Assembly (NCBI GenBank): GCA_948579315.1
Contig: CAPAOL010000032.1
Span: 1 to 44,343, forward strand
Length of the DNA stretch: 44,343 bases
Source of the DNA: an uncultured Phocaeicola sp.
GTDB taxonomy: Bacteria; Bacteroidota; Bacteroidia; Bacteroidales; Bacteroidaceae
Reading direction: 5' to 3'
Shown here: positions 16,705 to 25,037 of the stretch, one piece after another
How positions within the stretch are numbered: position 1 is the stretch's first letter
How the letters are laid out: the number at the start of each line of letters is the position of its first letter
Translations under genes and position numbers: made by a program
The notes under the pieces: generated by a model
Told to the model about the DNA's origin: nothing
Database searches by the model: none
The model's input: the letters and a program-made list of their open reading frames with translations, nothing else

Positions 16705-16839
16705 GAAATACTGCATAGAGAGAACAACTCTTTTATCACTTTTGTTTCTTTAACAGATTCAAATGCAATATTTTCTATCCCACTGCATTTTCACAATACA
16801 AAGGAACCATTTTATATAATCTAAAACTTAAATAAGTAT

Positions 16840-17562
16840 ATGAAGAAATTCAAATTCATTGCCTTTATCTTTGCTATTATGACTACAATGCCGATTCTCC
16901 AGTCATGTTTGGACGACGATGACAACCCGTCCGATCTTTTGGTTGTCAGCACCATCAATATGATTAGCCAGGACAGCAAGGAATTTTATTTCACTTTGGA
17001 TGACGGGAAAAAGATGTATCCCAGCAATGCGCAAGGATGGAGTAATAAAGATTGGGTGGAAGGACAACGAGCTTTTGTGATATTCAACGAGCTGGAAGAG
17101 CCTGTGAATGGATACGACCTTAATATTCAGGTGAGAGGTATCAATCCAATCTTAACTAAAGACATCATCACAATGGGTGAAGATGACAACGACGAAGAAA
17201 AAGTCGGAGATGACAAGATCAACACGACTTATATGTGGATCAACAAGGATAATACATATCTGACGATTGAATTCCAATATTATGGAACGCATAGTGAAGA
17301 TAAAAAACATTTCCTGAATCTCGTAATCAACGACAAAGAAGAGTCTGCTCCTACTGCTGACGACAACAGTGCAGAAGACGAATATATCAATCTGGAATTC
17401 CGTCATAACAGTGAAGGTGATTATCCTCAACGCTTGGGCGAAGGATATGTATCTTTCAAACTGGATAAGATTAAAAGCCGGATGGAAGGGAAAAAAGGAT
17501 TAAGGATCCGTGTCAACACTTTATATGGCGGACCGAAAACTTATGAAGTAAAATTTCCCTAA
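16840..17562 (+). CDS. NigD-like lipoprotein
   Basis: MKKFKFIAFIFAIMTTMPILQSC is a lipoprotein signal with the lipid cysteine at 23, followed by an acidic LDDDD run. The body shows the two-domain pattern of NigD-like proteins: an OB-like N-terminal part with FYFTLDDGKKMYPSN, then a beta-rich C-terminal part ending LRIRVNTLYGGPKTYEVKF. The family is widespread in Bacteroides and its role is unknown; the founder is encoded beside nim-type genes. It is transcribed divergently from the ECF operon and ends at a strong terminator. Confidence 0.88.
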   Translation: MKKFKFIAFIFAIMTTMPILQSCLDDDDNPSDLLVVSTINMISQDSKEFYFTLDDGKKMYPSNAQGWSNKDWVEGQRAFVIFNELEEPVNGYDLNIQVRGINPILTKDIITMGEDDNDEEKVGDDKINTTYMWINKDNTYLTIEFQYYGTHSEDKKHFLNLVINDKEESAPTADDNSAEDEYINLEFRHNSEGDYPQRLGEGYVSFKLDKIKSRMEGKKGLRIRVNTLYGGPKTYEVKFP

Positions 17563-17630
17563 GATTATAAATCTAATGTAAACGTGCAAAACACACTCTT
17601 TTTTAATATAATATATTAATTACGCAAAAG

Positions 17631-17658
17631 AGGGCGGTAGTTGTGAAACTGCCGCCCT
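17631..17658 (+). terminator. Intrinsic terminator, probably bidirectional
   Basis: AGGGCGGTAG (17631-17640) pairs with CTGCCGCCCT (17649-17658), 10 bp with one G-T wobble and an 8-base loop. AAAA precedes and TTTT follows, so it can serve the NigD-like gene on the plus strand and the aquaporin gene on the minus strand. Confidence 0.8.
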
Positions 17659-17701
17659 TTTATCTTCTCCTTCATATAAAGAAGTTATTCTTATAAAGGA
17701 A

Positions 17702-18391
17702 TTATTTCTTTTCTTCCTTATCTCCCAGATAATTCCAAACTGCCGCACTCAACGCAGCCCCTACAAATGGAGCAATGATGAACAGCCACAACTGCGACAA
17801 CGCTTCTCCTCCCTGGAATAATGCCGGAGCAATACTACGTGCCGGGTTTACAGAAGTCCCCGTGATAGGAATACATACAATATGTACCAATACAAGAGTC
17901 AAACCGATGGCAAGCCCTGCCAGATTGCCTGCCCCCTTCTTCGAGTCGGTAGAGCCGAGCACCACTAATACAAAAATGAAAGTAAATACTGCTTCCGCAA
18001 TGAATGCCTGCAACATTTCTCCATCGCCAAAACCATTGGAACCTGTAGCCGTAGGTCCGTCATGAGCACCGGTGGAAATTAAAGCAAAAAGAATAGCCGA
18101 GCCGATAATAGCCCCGATTACCTGGAAAATCATATACATACCTGCATCTTTTCCATTCATACGTCCAGTCAAGAACACTCCTAATGTAATAGCAGGATTA
18201 ATGTGACATCCTGAAATACCTCCGATAGCATACGCCATCGCTACTACTGAAAGACCAAATGCTAAAGCTACGCCGACTGTTCCCACGCCAGCACCTACCG
18301 TACCAGTCACACTACCGGCAAAAACGGCACTTCCACATCCCATAAGAACGAGCACCATCGTTCCAATCATTTCTGCAATGTACTTTTTCAT
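17702..18391 (-). CDS. aqpZ: Aquaporin Z-like water channel
   Basis: Six-helix inner-membrane channel of the MIP family, 229 residues like E. coli AqpZ (231). Both half-helix motifs are present: HINPAITL (N65) and SVNPARSI (N182). H170, T179 and R185 keep the spacing of the AqpZ selectivity filter, so it should be a water channel and not a glycerol facilitator. It has its own promoter with ideal spacing and appears to be a single-gene unit ending at the bidirectional terminator. Confidence 0.95.
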   Translation of the reverse strand: MKKYIAEMIGTMVLVLMGCGSAVFAGSVTGTVGAGVGTVGVALAFGLSVVAMAYAIGGISGCHINPAITLGVFLTGRMNGKDAGMYMIFQVIGAIIGSAILFALISTGAHDGPTATGSNGFGDGEMLQAFIAEAVFTFIFVLVVLGSTDSKKGAGNLAGLAIGLTLVLVHIVCIPITGTSVNPARSIAPALFQGGEALSQLWLFIIAPFVGAALSAAVWNYLGDKEEKK

Positions 18392-18416
18392 AACTATTAA
18401 ATAATGGTTGATGCTT

Positions 18417-18447
18417 CAAATATAAAGAAATAACTTAAGAAAACAAA
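18417..18447 (-). promoter_or_regulatory. Promoter of aqpZ
   Basis: On the minus strand TTTG (18447-18444), a 19-base spacer and TATATTTG (18424-18417) match the Bacteroides consensus. The -7 box is 25 bases upstream of the aqpZ ATG. Confidence 0.65.
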
Positions 18448-18522
18448 ATATGCGTACCTTATTATTACTACCCTTGCCATATTTTTGAATATATGACAGG
18501 AATCATTTCAATCTCCAATTTA

Positions 18523-19449
18523 TTATAGTAAACATTGTATGGACTGCAAAGTAAGCATTTCTTTGGGGACTGCTGCTTTTATTTCCTCTTTCAGAACACA
18601 TAACAAACTGTGACGAATAAAATCTCTATTTGTCGCCAGCACCACTTGCCGCGTCGGTCGGGGGATAGCAAACGGACGTACTAATTGTCGCTGTTCTTCC
18701 GTCAATTGAGCCACTGCCAGTTCGGGAATAAAAGTGATTCCTTTTCCGCTTTCTACCATTCTCATAAAGGTTTCCATGCTTCCCAAACGATAAGCCATCT
18801 GATTAACCTTTACTGCTTCCATCTGACAGAAACGGACAAGTTGGTCACGAAAGCAATGCCCTTCGTCCAAAAGCCAAAGATGTTCGCCGGTTATATCGGA
18901 AGTGCGGATTACGTCATGTTTGAACGAGGGTTCTTTCCGTGATACATAAGCATAGAATTGTTCATAAAAGAGAGTTTCTTCCGTCAAGAATGTGTCTTCT
19001 AATTTACTGGCAATAATCCCTGCATCCAAATCACCGGTATGCAAAGCCTGCTGAATATCCTGTGTTTTCATTTCCGTGACACGAATATCCAGTTCGGGAT
19101 ACTTCTCCATCAGTTGAGGGAAAAAGCGGGGTAGCAAATAAGGAGCGATAGTTGGCAATACTCCCAAGCGGAACACGCCCGATAATGACTGCTTATCTTC
19201 ACTGATGATTTCTTTTACTTGAGCTGCCTGCGCTAGAATCACACGAGCCTGGTCTATCACTTTCTGCCCGATGGGTGTCGGACAAACGGGTTGCACTGTC
19301 CTATCGAACAACTTTACACCTAATTCATCTTCCAGCTTCTGAATCATGGCACTCAAAGTGGGTTGCGTCACACGGCAATATTCGGCTGCCCGTGCGAAAT
19401 GCCTGAACTGGTCTACGGCTAGTATATATTCTAATTGTTGTATCGTCAT
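18523..19449 (-). CDS. oxyR: OxyR, LysR-type peroxide sensor
   Basis: The N-terminal helix-turn-helix (about 1-60, with FARAAEYCRVTQPTLSAMIQ) is typical of LysR regulators. The redox pair sits at C199 and C208 in DEGHCFRDQLVRFC, the same numbering and spacing as E. coli OxyR, so peroxide sensing by disulfide formation is expected. It should control catalase, Dps and other peroxide defences. The gene is divergent from dps and the shared gap holds a near-canonical OxyR site that covers its own -7 box, suggesting autorepression. The 308-residue length is normal. Confidence 0.96.
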   Translation of the reverse strand: MTIQQLEYILAVDQFRHFARAAEYCRVTQPTLSAMIQKLEDELGVKLFDRTVQPVCPTPIGQKVIDQARVILAQAAQVKEIISEDKQSLSGVFRLGVLPTIAPYLLPRFFPQLMEKYPELDIRVTEMKTQDIQQALHTGDLDAGIIASKLEDTFLTEETLFYEQFYAYVSRKEPSFKHDVIRTSDITGEHLWLLDEGHCFRDQLVRFCQMEAVKVNQMAYRLGSMETFMRMVESGKGITFIPELAVAQLTEEQRQLVRPFAIPRPTRQVVLATNRDFIRHSLLCVLKEEIKAAVPKEMLTLQSIQCLL

Positions 19450-19469
19450 CTATCAAATCATATCAAGTT

Positions 19470-19505
19470 ATAGATTTCATCTATGCAAAGATAGAAATTT
19501 TCAGT
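19470..19505. promoter_or_regulatory. Near-canonical OxyR binding site
   Basis: The sequence follows ATAG-N7-CTAT-N6-ATAG-N7-CAGT, against the E. coli consensus ATAG-N7-CTAT-N7-ATAG-N7-CTAT. Deviations are one missing spacer base in the centre and CAGT for the last CTAT. It covers the oxyR -7 box on the minus strand and its last base begins the dps -33 box, so a bound tetramer could repress oxyR and activate dps. Confidence 0.7.
19486..19493 (-). promoter_or_regulatory. -7 box of oxyR
   Basis: The minus strand reads TATCTTTG, a perfect TAnnTTTG, inside the OxyR site and 36 bases upstream of the oxyR ATG. No good TTTG -33 box is found. Confidence 0.5.
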
Positions 19506-19536
19506 TTGACAACAAGTATTTTCCGCCTTATCTTTG
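19505..19536 (+). promoter_or_regulatory. Promoter of dps
   Basis: TTTG (19505-19508), a 20-base spacer and TATCTTTG (19529-19536) match the Bacteroides consensus. The -7 box is 50 bases upstream of the dps ATG. The OxyR site abuts the -33 box, a class of position from which activators often contact polymerase. Confidence 0.75.
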
Positions 19537-19586
19537 CCGTACAGAAAAAAAGAAAACAAGTATAAATCATTAAAAACAATAAGAAT

Positions 19587-20063
19587 ATGAAGACTTTAGA
19601 ATTTATCAAATTGAATGAATCGGGAGCAAACAACGTAGTAGCATCTTTGCAACAACTATTAGCAGACTTCCAAGTGTATTACACCAATCTCCGCGGTTTC
19701 CACTGGAATATCAAAGGACATGATTTCTTTGTTCTCCACAGCCAATTTGAAAAGATGTATGATGGCACTGCCGAAAAGGTGGATGAAATTGCAGAACGTA
19801 TCTTAATGTTGGGCGGCACTCCTGCCAATAAATTCAGCGATTATTTGAAAGTAGCGAATATCAGTGAAGTAGATAAGGTGAGCAACGGTGAACAGGCACT
19901 GAACAATATCCTTCAGAGTATCAGTTATCTGATTGGTGAAGAACGTAAAATCTTGTCTATCGCCTCTCAAGCCGGAGATGAAGTGACCGTTTCGATGATG
20001 AGCGATTATCTGAAAGAACAGGAAAAACTAGTTTGGATGCTGACGGCTTATAATAGCAAATAA
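19587..20063 (+). CDS. dps: Dps, DNA-protecting ferritin-like protein
   Basis: Dodecameric mini-ferritin that oxidises Fe(II) with peroxide and can protect DNA. Ferroxidase residues align in spacing with E. coli Dps: H39 (GFHW), H51, D66 and E70 (VDEIAE), with E55 in place of one aspartate. The 158-residue length is normal. It follows a strong TTTG/TAnnTTTG promoter next to an OxyR site and is divergent from oxyR, so peroxide induction is expected. No gene follows for 850 bases. Confidence 0.95.
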   Translation: MKTLEFIKLNESGANNVVASLQQLLADFQVYYTNLRGFHWNIKGHDFFVLHSQFEKMYDGTAEKVDEIAERILMLGGTPANKFSDYLKVANISEVDKVSNGEQALNNILQSISYLIGEERKILSIASQAGDEVTVSMMSDYLKEQEKLVWMLTAYNSK

Positions 20064-20759
20064 TTAAGTTATATGGTTTAGGTTTAAAAAAGGTCCACTG
20101 CTTCTCTTATCTTTTTCACTCTACTAGAGAACTAAAAAGTGAAAATTTGCTGTCACCTGTCACACATTCACACTTAAACCACTGATTACAAACTATTAAA
20201 GAGGTGACAGCAAGATGTGACAGCACAGTGACAGTAATTTTGCTGTCACTTTTTCTCCTACGATTCTTTCTTCTCTCTGTACAATCTTCTCTCTTTACAT
20301 TTGTTTCATGCCTTTAAACCATTAGTTTCAAGGCTTGAAACTAGAGTTTCATCGGTAAGAAACTAAAGTTCCACGCGTTTGAAACTTTAGTTCCAATTGC
20401 TTGAAACCAATGGTTTCTTACCGATAAAACTACAGTTTCTCTTTGTTGAAACTAAAGTTTCAAACAAAGGAAACTAACTTGGAACTTGCTTCTAAAAAAA
20501 GAAAGCAAGGAAAGGTGTGACAGCAAAAGGTATTGAGAGATTACAGTCCTGCATTTCCAAATCACAAAGGTTAAAACACTGATACACAATACAGTAAATT
20601 TATATTAATTATTCTTTTTATTTTCTTATTTACAGAGACAGGCAGAGGAACTTTTAACTTTCCATTTGTTTTGTATTATATTAAAACGGAAAAGAATGGT
20701 TCATTTATTCCACTTATTCATTAAATTATTTATACAGTATTAATATTAAATTAGAATGT
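20064..20759. repeat. Repeat-rich, cruciform-prone intergenic region
   Basis: Copies of GTGACAGCA or its complement occur at 20148-20156, 20204-20212, 20217-20225, 20241-20249 and 20517-20525. Between them, from about 20318 to 20476, GAAAC/GTTTC recurs about eleven times in both orientations. Two arms, ATCGGTAAGAAAC (20351-20363) and GTTTCTTACCGAT (20413-20425), form a 13-bp perfect inverted repeat enclosing a second 10-bp one (AACTAAAGTT with AACTTTAGTT). From 20526 the sequence is plain AT-rich DNA. No coding gene is supported in this span. Confidence 0.7.
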
Positions 20760-20873
20760 ATGAGAGAATTGAAAAATCATCCGTCTGCGGATCAATTGGA
20801 CAGCCAAGAGCACCTGCCCGGCAGAGAGATCCCCATCAGAGCTTCTTCTGCCCCGCTCCTGCATAGAAACTAA
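20760..20873 (+). CDS. Possible 37-residue small protein
   Basis: A short frame starts MRELKNHPSADQLDS and ends SSAPLLHRN. It is much richer in GC than the AT-rich DNA on both sides, which suggests coding sequence or a fragment of a former gene. A second frame starting at 20756 is open over almost the same stretch, so the reading frame is uncertain. No family is recognised. It ends 43 bases before the MscS gene. Confidence 0.3.
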   Translation: MRELKNHPSADQLDSQEHLPGREIPIRASSAPLLHRN

Positions 20874-20916
20874 GTCAAAATAATTATCATAATGTACAAC
20901 TTAAATCAATTCGAAT

Positions 20917-22023
20917 ATGTTAGAAAATGAAATTTGGGGAAATTCCATCCAGAATTGGATAATTTCCATACTTATTATTGTTGCCGCGATTGTTATTGTA
21001 AAGTTGATTACGCTATTAAGCAAAAAAGTACTCAAACCATTAACAGACCGGACCAAGAATCAACTGGATAATATTATCTTTTATTCTCTCGAACCGCCTG
21101 TTAAGTTTGCAATTATTCTGTTGGGTATCTGGATAGCTATTCATCGGTTGGTATATCCGGACAGCTTTGTGAAAGTAGTAGACAACATTTACCGTATTCT
21201 GATTGTACTGGATATTACTTGGGTATTCGCCCGTCTATTCAGCGGTTTACTCCAAGTATACTGGGGACGTCGCTCTAACGGTCAGAATAATAAAATGCTG
21301 CCGATTATAAAAAGGACAATTCTAGTTGTTGTCTGGATTATCGGTCTTGTGATGGCATTGAGTAATGTCGGAGTAGATATCAGTGCATTATTAGGAACCC
21401 TGGGTATTGGCGGTATTGCATTCGCTTTGGCAGCACAAGACACGGTAAAGAATATATTCGGTGCCTTCACCCTTCTGACAGACAAGCCTTTCAATATCGG
21501 AGATACTATTCGTTTCGACAGTATCGAAGGAACAGTGGTCGATATAGGTATTCGGAGCACAAGGATTATGAACGATGATAAACGTATCATCACAATCCCG
21601 AATTTTAAGATTACCGACTCTGCTATCACCAACATCTCTTCCGAACCGATGCGACGAGTCGTTCTGAATCTCAGATTGACGTATGACACAACTGCCGAAA
21701 AGATGAATGAAGCTTTGAAAATCTTAAAAGCTCTTCCACAAAAAGTGGAAAATGTTTCTTCCAGTCCATCAAATGTGGTTGCCCTCTTTACTGAATATTC
21801 AGACTCTGCACTAGGCATCAAGTATATCTACTACATTGAGAAGCAAGGGGATATATCAGGAGTAACTTCAAATATGAATATGGAGATTCTGGATTCTTTC
21901 AATAAGGCAGGAATTGAGTTTGTTTCTCCGGCACGTACCATTTATCTTCAAAAAGATGAATCGGAAAATGAAACCAAAGATAACGATAAAACTTCAGAAG
22001 CTAAAGTTGACTCATTGAAATAA
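20917..22023 (+). CDS. Small-conductance mechanosensitive channel (MscS family)
   Basis: Inner-membrane channel that releases solutes on hypo-osmotic shock. Predicted spans lie near residues 14-34, 62-80, 92-110 and 130-150, followed by the pore helix SALLGTLGIGGIAFALAAQD (about 155-174). The beta domain follows with DKPFNIGDTIRF and EGTVVDIGIRSTRI, both hallmark MscS segments. An extra acidic tail (SENETKDNDKTSEA) ends the 368-residue protein. It has its own 12-bp terminator hairpin and appears monocistronic. Confidence 0.94.
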   Translation: MLENEIWGNSIQNWIISILIIVAAIVIVKLITLLSKKVLKPLTDRTKNQLDNIIFYSLEPPVKFAIILLGIWIAIHRLVYPDSFVKVVDNIYRILIVLDITWVFARLFSGLLQVYWGRRSNGQNNKMLPIIKRTILVVVWIIGLVMALSNVGVDISALLGTLGIGGIAFALAAQDTVKNIFGAFTLLTDKPFNIGDTIRFDSIEGTVVDIGIRSTRIMNDDKRIITIPNFKITDSAITNISSEPMRRVVLNLRLTYDTTAEKMNEALKILKALPQKVENVSSSPSNVVALFTEYSDSALGIKYIYYIEKQGDISGVTSNMNMEILDSFNKAGIEFVSPARTIYLQKDESENETKDNDKTSEAKVDSLK

Positions 22024-22035
22024 GAATCATCATCC

Positions 22036-22065
22036 GCTAACTTCTTCGTTTCTGAAGAAGTTAGC
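22036..22065 (+). terminator. Hairpin after the MscS gene
   Basis: GCTAACTTCTTC (22036-22047) pairs perfectly with GAAGAAGTTAGC (22054-22065) around a 6-base loop, 13 bases past the stop. No T-run follows, so termination would be weak or factor-assisted. Confidence 0.6.
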
Positions 22066-22130
22066 CCATCCTCCTCCATAAATTCTCCATGTTTGATAGG
22101 TATGGTCACCGCTTAGAATAAAAACGTTAA

Positions 22131-23345
22131 TCACCAACCTGTCTCATTCCATCCGGCAGCAGAATACCATTGTAATGTTCGATAAAAATTATTCATTTTT
22201 GAATCAAAGTTTCCACAAGGTATATAAGTAGACACCCCTTCCGCCTTTTCCATAGAAAACATATTACGAATAATTCCCGAATAATTTTTCTGCGTAGTTT
22301 TCCTATAGATTACAGCCTCATCAAAAGCTTGACGCCATGACTGATAATCAGCATTATCTTTTCCTCCTGTCAAATTTTGAATCAAATTATCAAAATCATA
22401 ATTGGCTTTATCACTGCTTAAATCATAAAGCTGTATATCATCACACTGCACCACTTCCGCATCTTGAATATATTTAGGAATAATAGTTTTAGTAACCATA
22501 GCTAAGTGATCTAAAGCAGCACTATTAATTACAGATGTTGCAACTCCTCCCGTCCAATTTGCATTACTCGATGGTGTATTGCCAGTATAAAACTTTTCAT
22601 AATAATTGAAATAAGCACTAGCTATATTTAGAGCTAAATTAGTCTCTGTAAACATCTCTGGCACGACTACACTATAAGGAGCCCCAGGACCAGGAATTTC
22701 AGTTGGTGAACCAATAAAATATTCAGCACAATCACGTAGCTCATAAGCTACCTCCACAGCCTGCATCGAACATGAATCAAACAGAATAAATTTCAAAGGT
22801 CTAGGAAAAGAAGATAACAATACATCATGAAAATCCGGAATATTCATTTGAGTTCTACGATAGTACCCGATTGAACGAGAATTTGCATCATTAATAGCCG
22901 GCACCCATGAAGAACTATGAGATAAAAACACAAAGCCATAGCTATCCGCCGGAAAATAGCTTACTGTTTGAGAAATAACAGAAGACATAACCTCTTTTGC
23001 CAAAGGATTCTGTTCCGAATAGGTAAAAAGAGTGTCTGCTACCACTTTCCCGTTCTGTTTTTTTAATGAAACAAGATGAGGAACATCATTAACCATTTCA
23101 CTATAAACAACCAAATTACATTTTGAATAATCTACCTCTTTCATACCCTCTTTCATATCTTCAAAATTAGTCTTAAAGAGATCTGATAATTCACTGGCAC
23201 CATTATCACCAACGATATATACCAACACAGTACGCCCTACTTGTTCACGCGGTTGAGGCATAATAGGACCTTCTTCTTCATCGTGACAAGCTGCCACCAA
23301 CATTACAACACAGAACAAGAGTGATAATATTTTAATCTTTTTCAT
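22131..23345 (-). CDS. Clostripain-like (C11 family) cysteine protease lipoprotein
   Basis: The start chosen is ATG 23345 (MKKIKILSLLF), because it gives a clean lipoprotein signal ending VMLVAAC; nine extra codons upstream are open. The core TVLVYIVGDNG is the first strand of the C11 caspase-like fold. From the chosen start, catalytic H143 lies in FVFLSHSSSW and C192 in FILFDSCSMQAVEVAYEL, matching the His and Cys motifs of the family, though SHSSSW departs from the common GHGSGW. Known members cut after Arg or Lys and some activate toxins or host proteins. The substrate here is unknown. The gene is separated from the upstream gene by a terminator. Confidence 0.88.
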   Translation of the reverse strand: MKKIKILSLLFCVVMLVAACHDEEEGPIMPQPREQVGRTVLVYIVGDNGASELSDLFKTNFEDMKEGMKEVDYSKCNLVVYSEMVNDVPHLVSLKKQNGKVVADTLFTYSEQNPLAKEVMSSVISQTVSYFPADSYGFVFLSHSSSWVPAINDANSRSIGYYRRTQMNIPDFHDVLLSSFPRPLKFILFDSCSMQAVEVAYELRDCAEYFIGSPTEIPGPGAPYSVVVPEMFTETNLALNIASAYFNYYEKFYTGNTPSSNANWTGGVATSVINSAALDHLAMVTKTIIPKYIQDAEVVQCDDIQLYDLSSDKANYDFDNLIQNLTGGKDNADYQSWRQAFDEAVIYRKTTQKNYSGIIRNMFSMEKAEGVSTYIPCGNFDSKMNNFYRTLQWYSAAGWNETGW

Positions 23346-23381
23346 AATCTTCCTCATTAAGAACAGGGACAAAGATAAAAA

Positions 23382-23411
23382 AATAAGAGATGCAAACCTG
23401 CATCTCTTATT
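23382..23411 (-). terminator. Intrinsic terminator of the small secreted protein gene
   Basis: AATAAGAGATGCA (23382-23394) pairs perfectly over 13 bp with TGCATCTCTTATT (23399-23411). On the minus strand the stem is followed by a run of Ts, giving a textbook terminator 25 bases past the stop of the gene at 23437-23838. Confidence 0.85.
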
Positions 23412-23436
23412 ATATTAACAATTAAGTTATTGCTTA

Positions 23437-23838
23437 TTACTCTTCCGGTTTCGTAAAGCGGAAGTTATCTGAATCAATCCGCGATACTGTCATTCTATTA
23501 TTCTTCTTATATTTATTCAGAATCTTCGTTGCTTCTTTTTCCAACTTCTTTCTGTTTTCCGAGAAGTAGATCATACATGTACTATTCTCCTGCAACTGGT
23601 TATCCTCTAGATAATTCTTCAACTGATAACTATATAATTCACGATGAGCCAAGAACCCTTCTTTGCTAACTTTCGCACTATCCAATATCTGAATGTCCGT
23701 AAAATAGACAATTGTATCTGTAAATGAAGCAGAAATTCCAAAAGCATAAATCGGTTTAGAATGGTCTTTTTTCAGAGAAAAAGCGGAGCACATGGTAAAC
23801 ACAAGTGCAATTGCAAATAGTATTTTTACGTATTTCAT
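23437..23838 (-). CDS. Small secreted protein of unknown function
   Basis: The 133-residue product has a signal peptide (MKYVKILFAIALVFTMCSAF). The mature part starts as a beta-rich segment (PIYAFGISASFTDTIVYFTD) and ends in a lysine-rich helix (ENRKKLEKEATKILNKYKKN). No family is recognised. It is a single-gene unit with a TACCTTTG box 22 bases upstream of the ATG (23867-23860) and a strong terminator downstream. Confidence 0.75.
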   Translation of the reverse strand: MKYVKILFAIALVFTMCSAFSLKKDHSKPIYAFGISASFTDTIVYFTDIQILDSAKVSKEGFLAHRELYSYQLKNYLEDNQLQENSTCMIYFSENRKKLEKEATKILNKYKKNNRMTVSRIDSDNFRFTKPEE

Positions 23839-23907
23839 ATCATATAATTTTTAACTTCGCAAAGGTAACAAAAAAGAGGAGACTACCTCGATTTATCTCA
23901 AATAAAA

Positions 23908-23955
23908 AGTCGCATAAGTACATTCTTCTACATGAAAAGTGCGACTTATGCGACT
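23908..23955 (-). terminator. Terminator of rpoD
   Basis: AGTCGCATAAGT (23908-23919) and ACTTATGCGACT (23944-23955) form a perfect 12-bp stem around a 24-base loop. On the minus strand the stem is followed by TTTTTATTT. It lies 38 bases past the rpoD stop. Confidence 0.75.
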
Positions 23956-23992
23956 GAAATTCTTTTTTCTTTCAGAAACTGATATTTCTTAC

Positions 23993-24853
23993 TTATCCCA
24001 AGTAAGATTTGAGCAATTTACTACGATTACTTTGTCTAAGTCTTCTAATTGCTTTTTCTTTAATCTGACGAACGCGCTCACGTGTGAGGCCAAATTTATC
24101 GCCGATTTCTTCTAATGTCATTTCTTGTTGTCCGATACCGAAAAACATCTGAATGATTTCTTTTTCTCTATCGGTTAACGTAGAAAGAGCTCTATCAATT
24201 TCCCTCGCAAGAGACTCATTAACCAGAGAGCGGTCAGCCATTGGCGAATCATCGTTCACCAACACATCCAACAGGCTGTTATCCTCTCCTTCCACAAAAG
24301 GCGCATCCACCGAAATATGACGGCCGGACACCTTCAGCGTATCAGAGATTTTATCAACCGGAATTTCCAGTTCGTCTGCCAACTCCTCGGGAGACGGACG
24401 CCGCTCGTTTTCCTGTTCAAATTTCGAGAAGGCTTTGCTGATCTTATTCAACGAACCTACCTGATTCAACGGGAGACGAACAATACGCGACTGCTCTGCC
24501 AATGCTTGCAGAATAGACTGGCGAATCCACCATACAGCGTAGCTAATGAACTTAAATCCACGTGTCTCATCAAATTTCTCGGCAGCCTTAATCAGTCCTA
24601 AATTGCCTTCATTAATCAAGTCAGGCAAACTCAAACCCTGGTTCTGGTACTGTTTAGCCACAGATACGACGAAACGAAGATTGGCACGTGTCAATTTCTC
24701 CAATGCCACACGGTCACCCTTACGAATGCGTTGAGCGAGTTCTACTTCTTCCTCGACAGTAATCAGGTCCTCACGGCCGATTTCCTGCAAATACTTATCA
24801 AGAGAAGCGCTCTCTCTGTTAGTGATACTTTTGGTAATCTTTAGTTGTCTCAT
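23993..24853 (-). CDS. rpoD: Primary sigma factor RpoD (sigma-70)
   Basis: Housekeeping sigma factor that recognises the TTTG/TAnnTTTG promoters of this phylum. The 286-residue protein starts directly with region 1.2 (SLDKYLQEIGREDLITVEEE) and lacks region 1.1, as is known for Bacteroidetes RpoD. Region 2 carries FVVSVAKQYQNQGLSLPDLI and KFISYAVWWIRQSIL. Region 3 follows, and region 4.2 carries TLEEIGDKFGLTRERVRQIK. A TAAATTTG box lies upstream and a terminator downstream. Confidence 0.97.
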   Translation of the reverse strand: MRQLKITKSITNRESASLDKYLQEIGREDLITVEEEVELAQRIRKGDRVALEKLTRANLRFVVSVAKQYQNQGLSLPDLINEGNLGLIKAAEKFDETRGFKFISYAVWWIRQSILQALAEQSRIVRLPLNQVGSLNKISKAFSKFEQENERRPSPEELADELEIPVDKISDTLKVSGRHISVDAPFVEGEDNSLLDVLVNDDSPMADRSLVNESLAREIDRALSTLTDREKEIIQMFFGIGQQEMTLEEIGDKFGLTRERVRQIKEKAIRRLRQSNRSKLLKSYLG

Positions 24854-24876
24854 TCTTTTAAAACAGATTTGGAGTG

Positions 24877-24884
24877 CAAATTTA
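24877..24884 (-). promoter_or_regulatory. -7 box of rpoD
   Basis: The minus strand reads TAAATTTG. A TTTG (24910-24907) lies 22 bases upstream, slightly wider than the usual 19-21. The -7 box is 23 bases upstream of the rpoD ATG. Confidence 0.5.
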
Positions 24885-24958
24885 CGACAAATAATTTGTT
24901 AACATACAAAATTTAAGTAACTTTTACACTATATTTTTCAACTAATAAAACAAAAAGA

Positions 24959-24985
24959 GATGCCGACAAGTTGTTTGTCGGCATC
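24959..24985 (-). terminator. Terminator of htrA
   Basis: GATGCCGACAA (24959-24969) pairs perfectly with TTGTCGGCATC (24975-24985). On the minus strand CTTTTTG follows the stem, 52 bases past the htrA stop. A T-run on the other side would also allow termination on the plus strand. Confidence 0.8.
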
Positions 24986-25037
24986 CTTTTTCTATTTCAT
25001 TAGCTTATCCTGTAATCTTCTTACCTTATTTTATATA

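Noticed and set aside
20318..20476. CRISPR array
   Set aside because: The GAAAC/GTTTC units are very short, alternate in orientation and are irregularly spaced.
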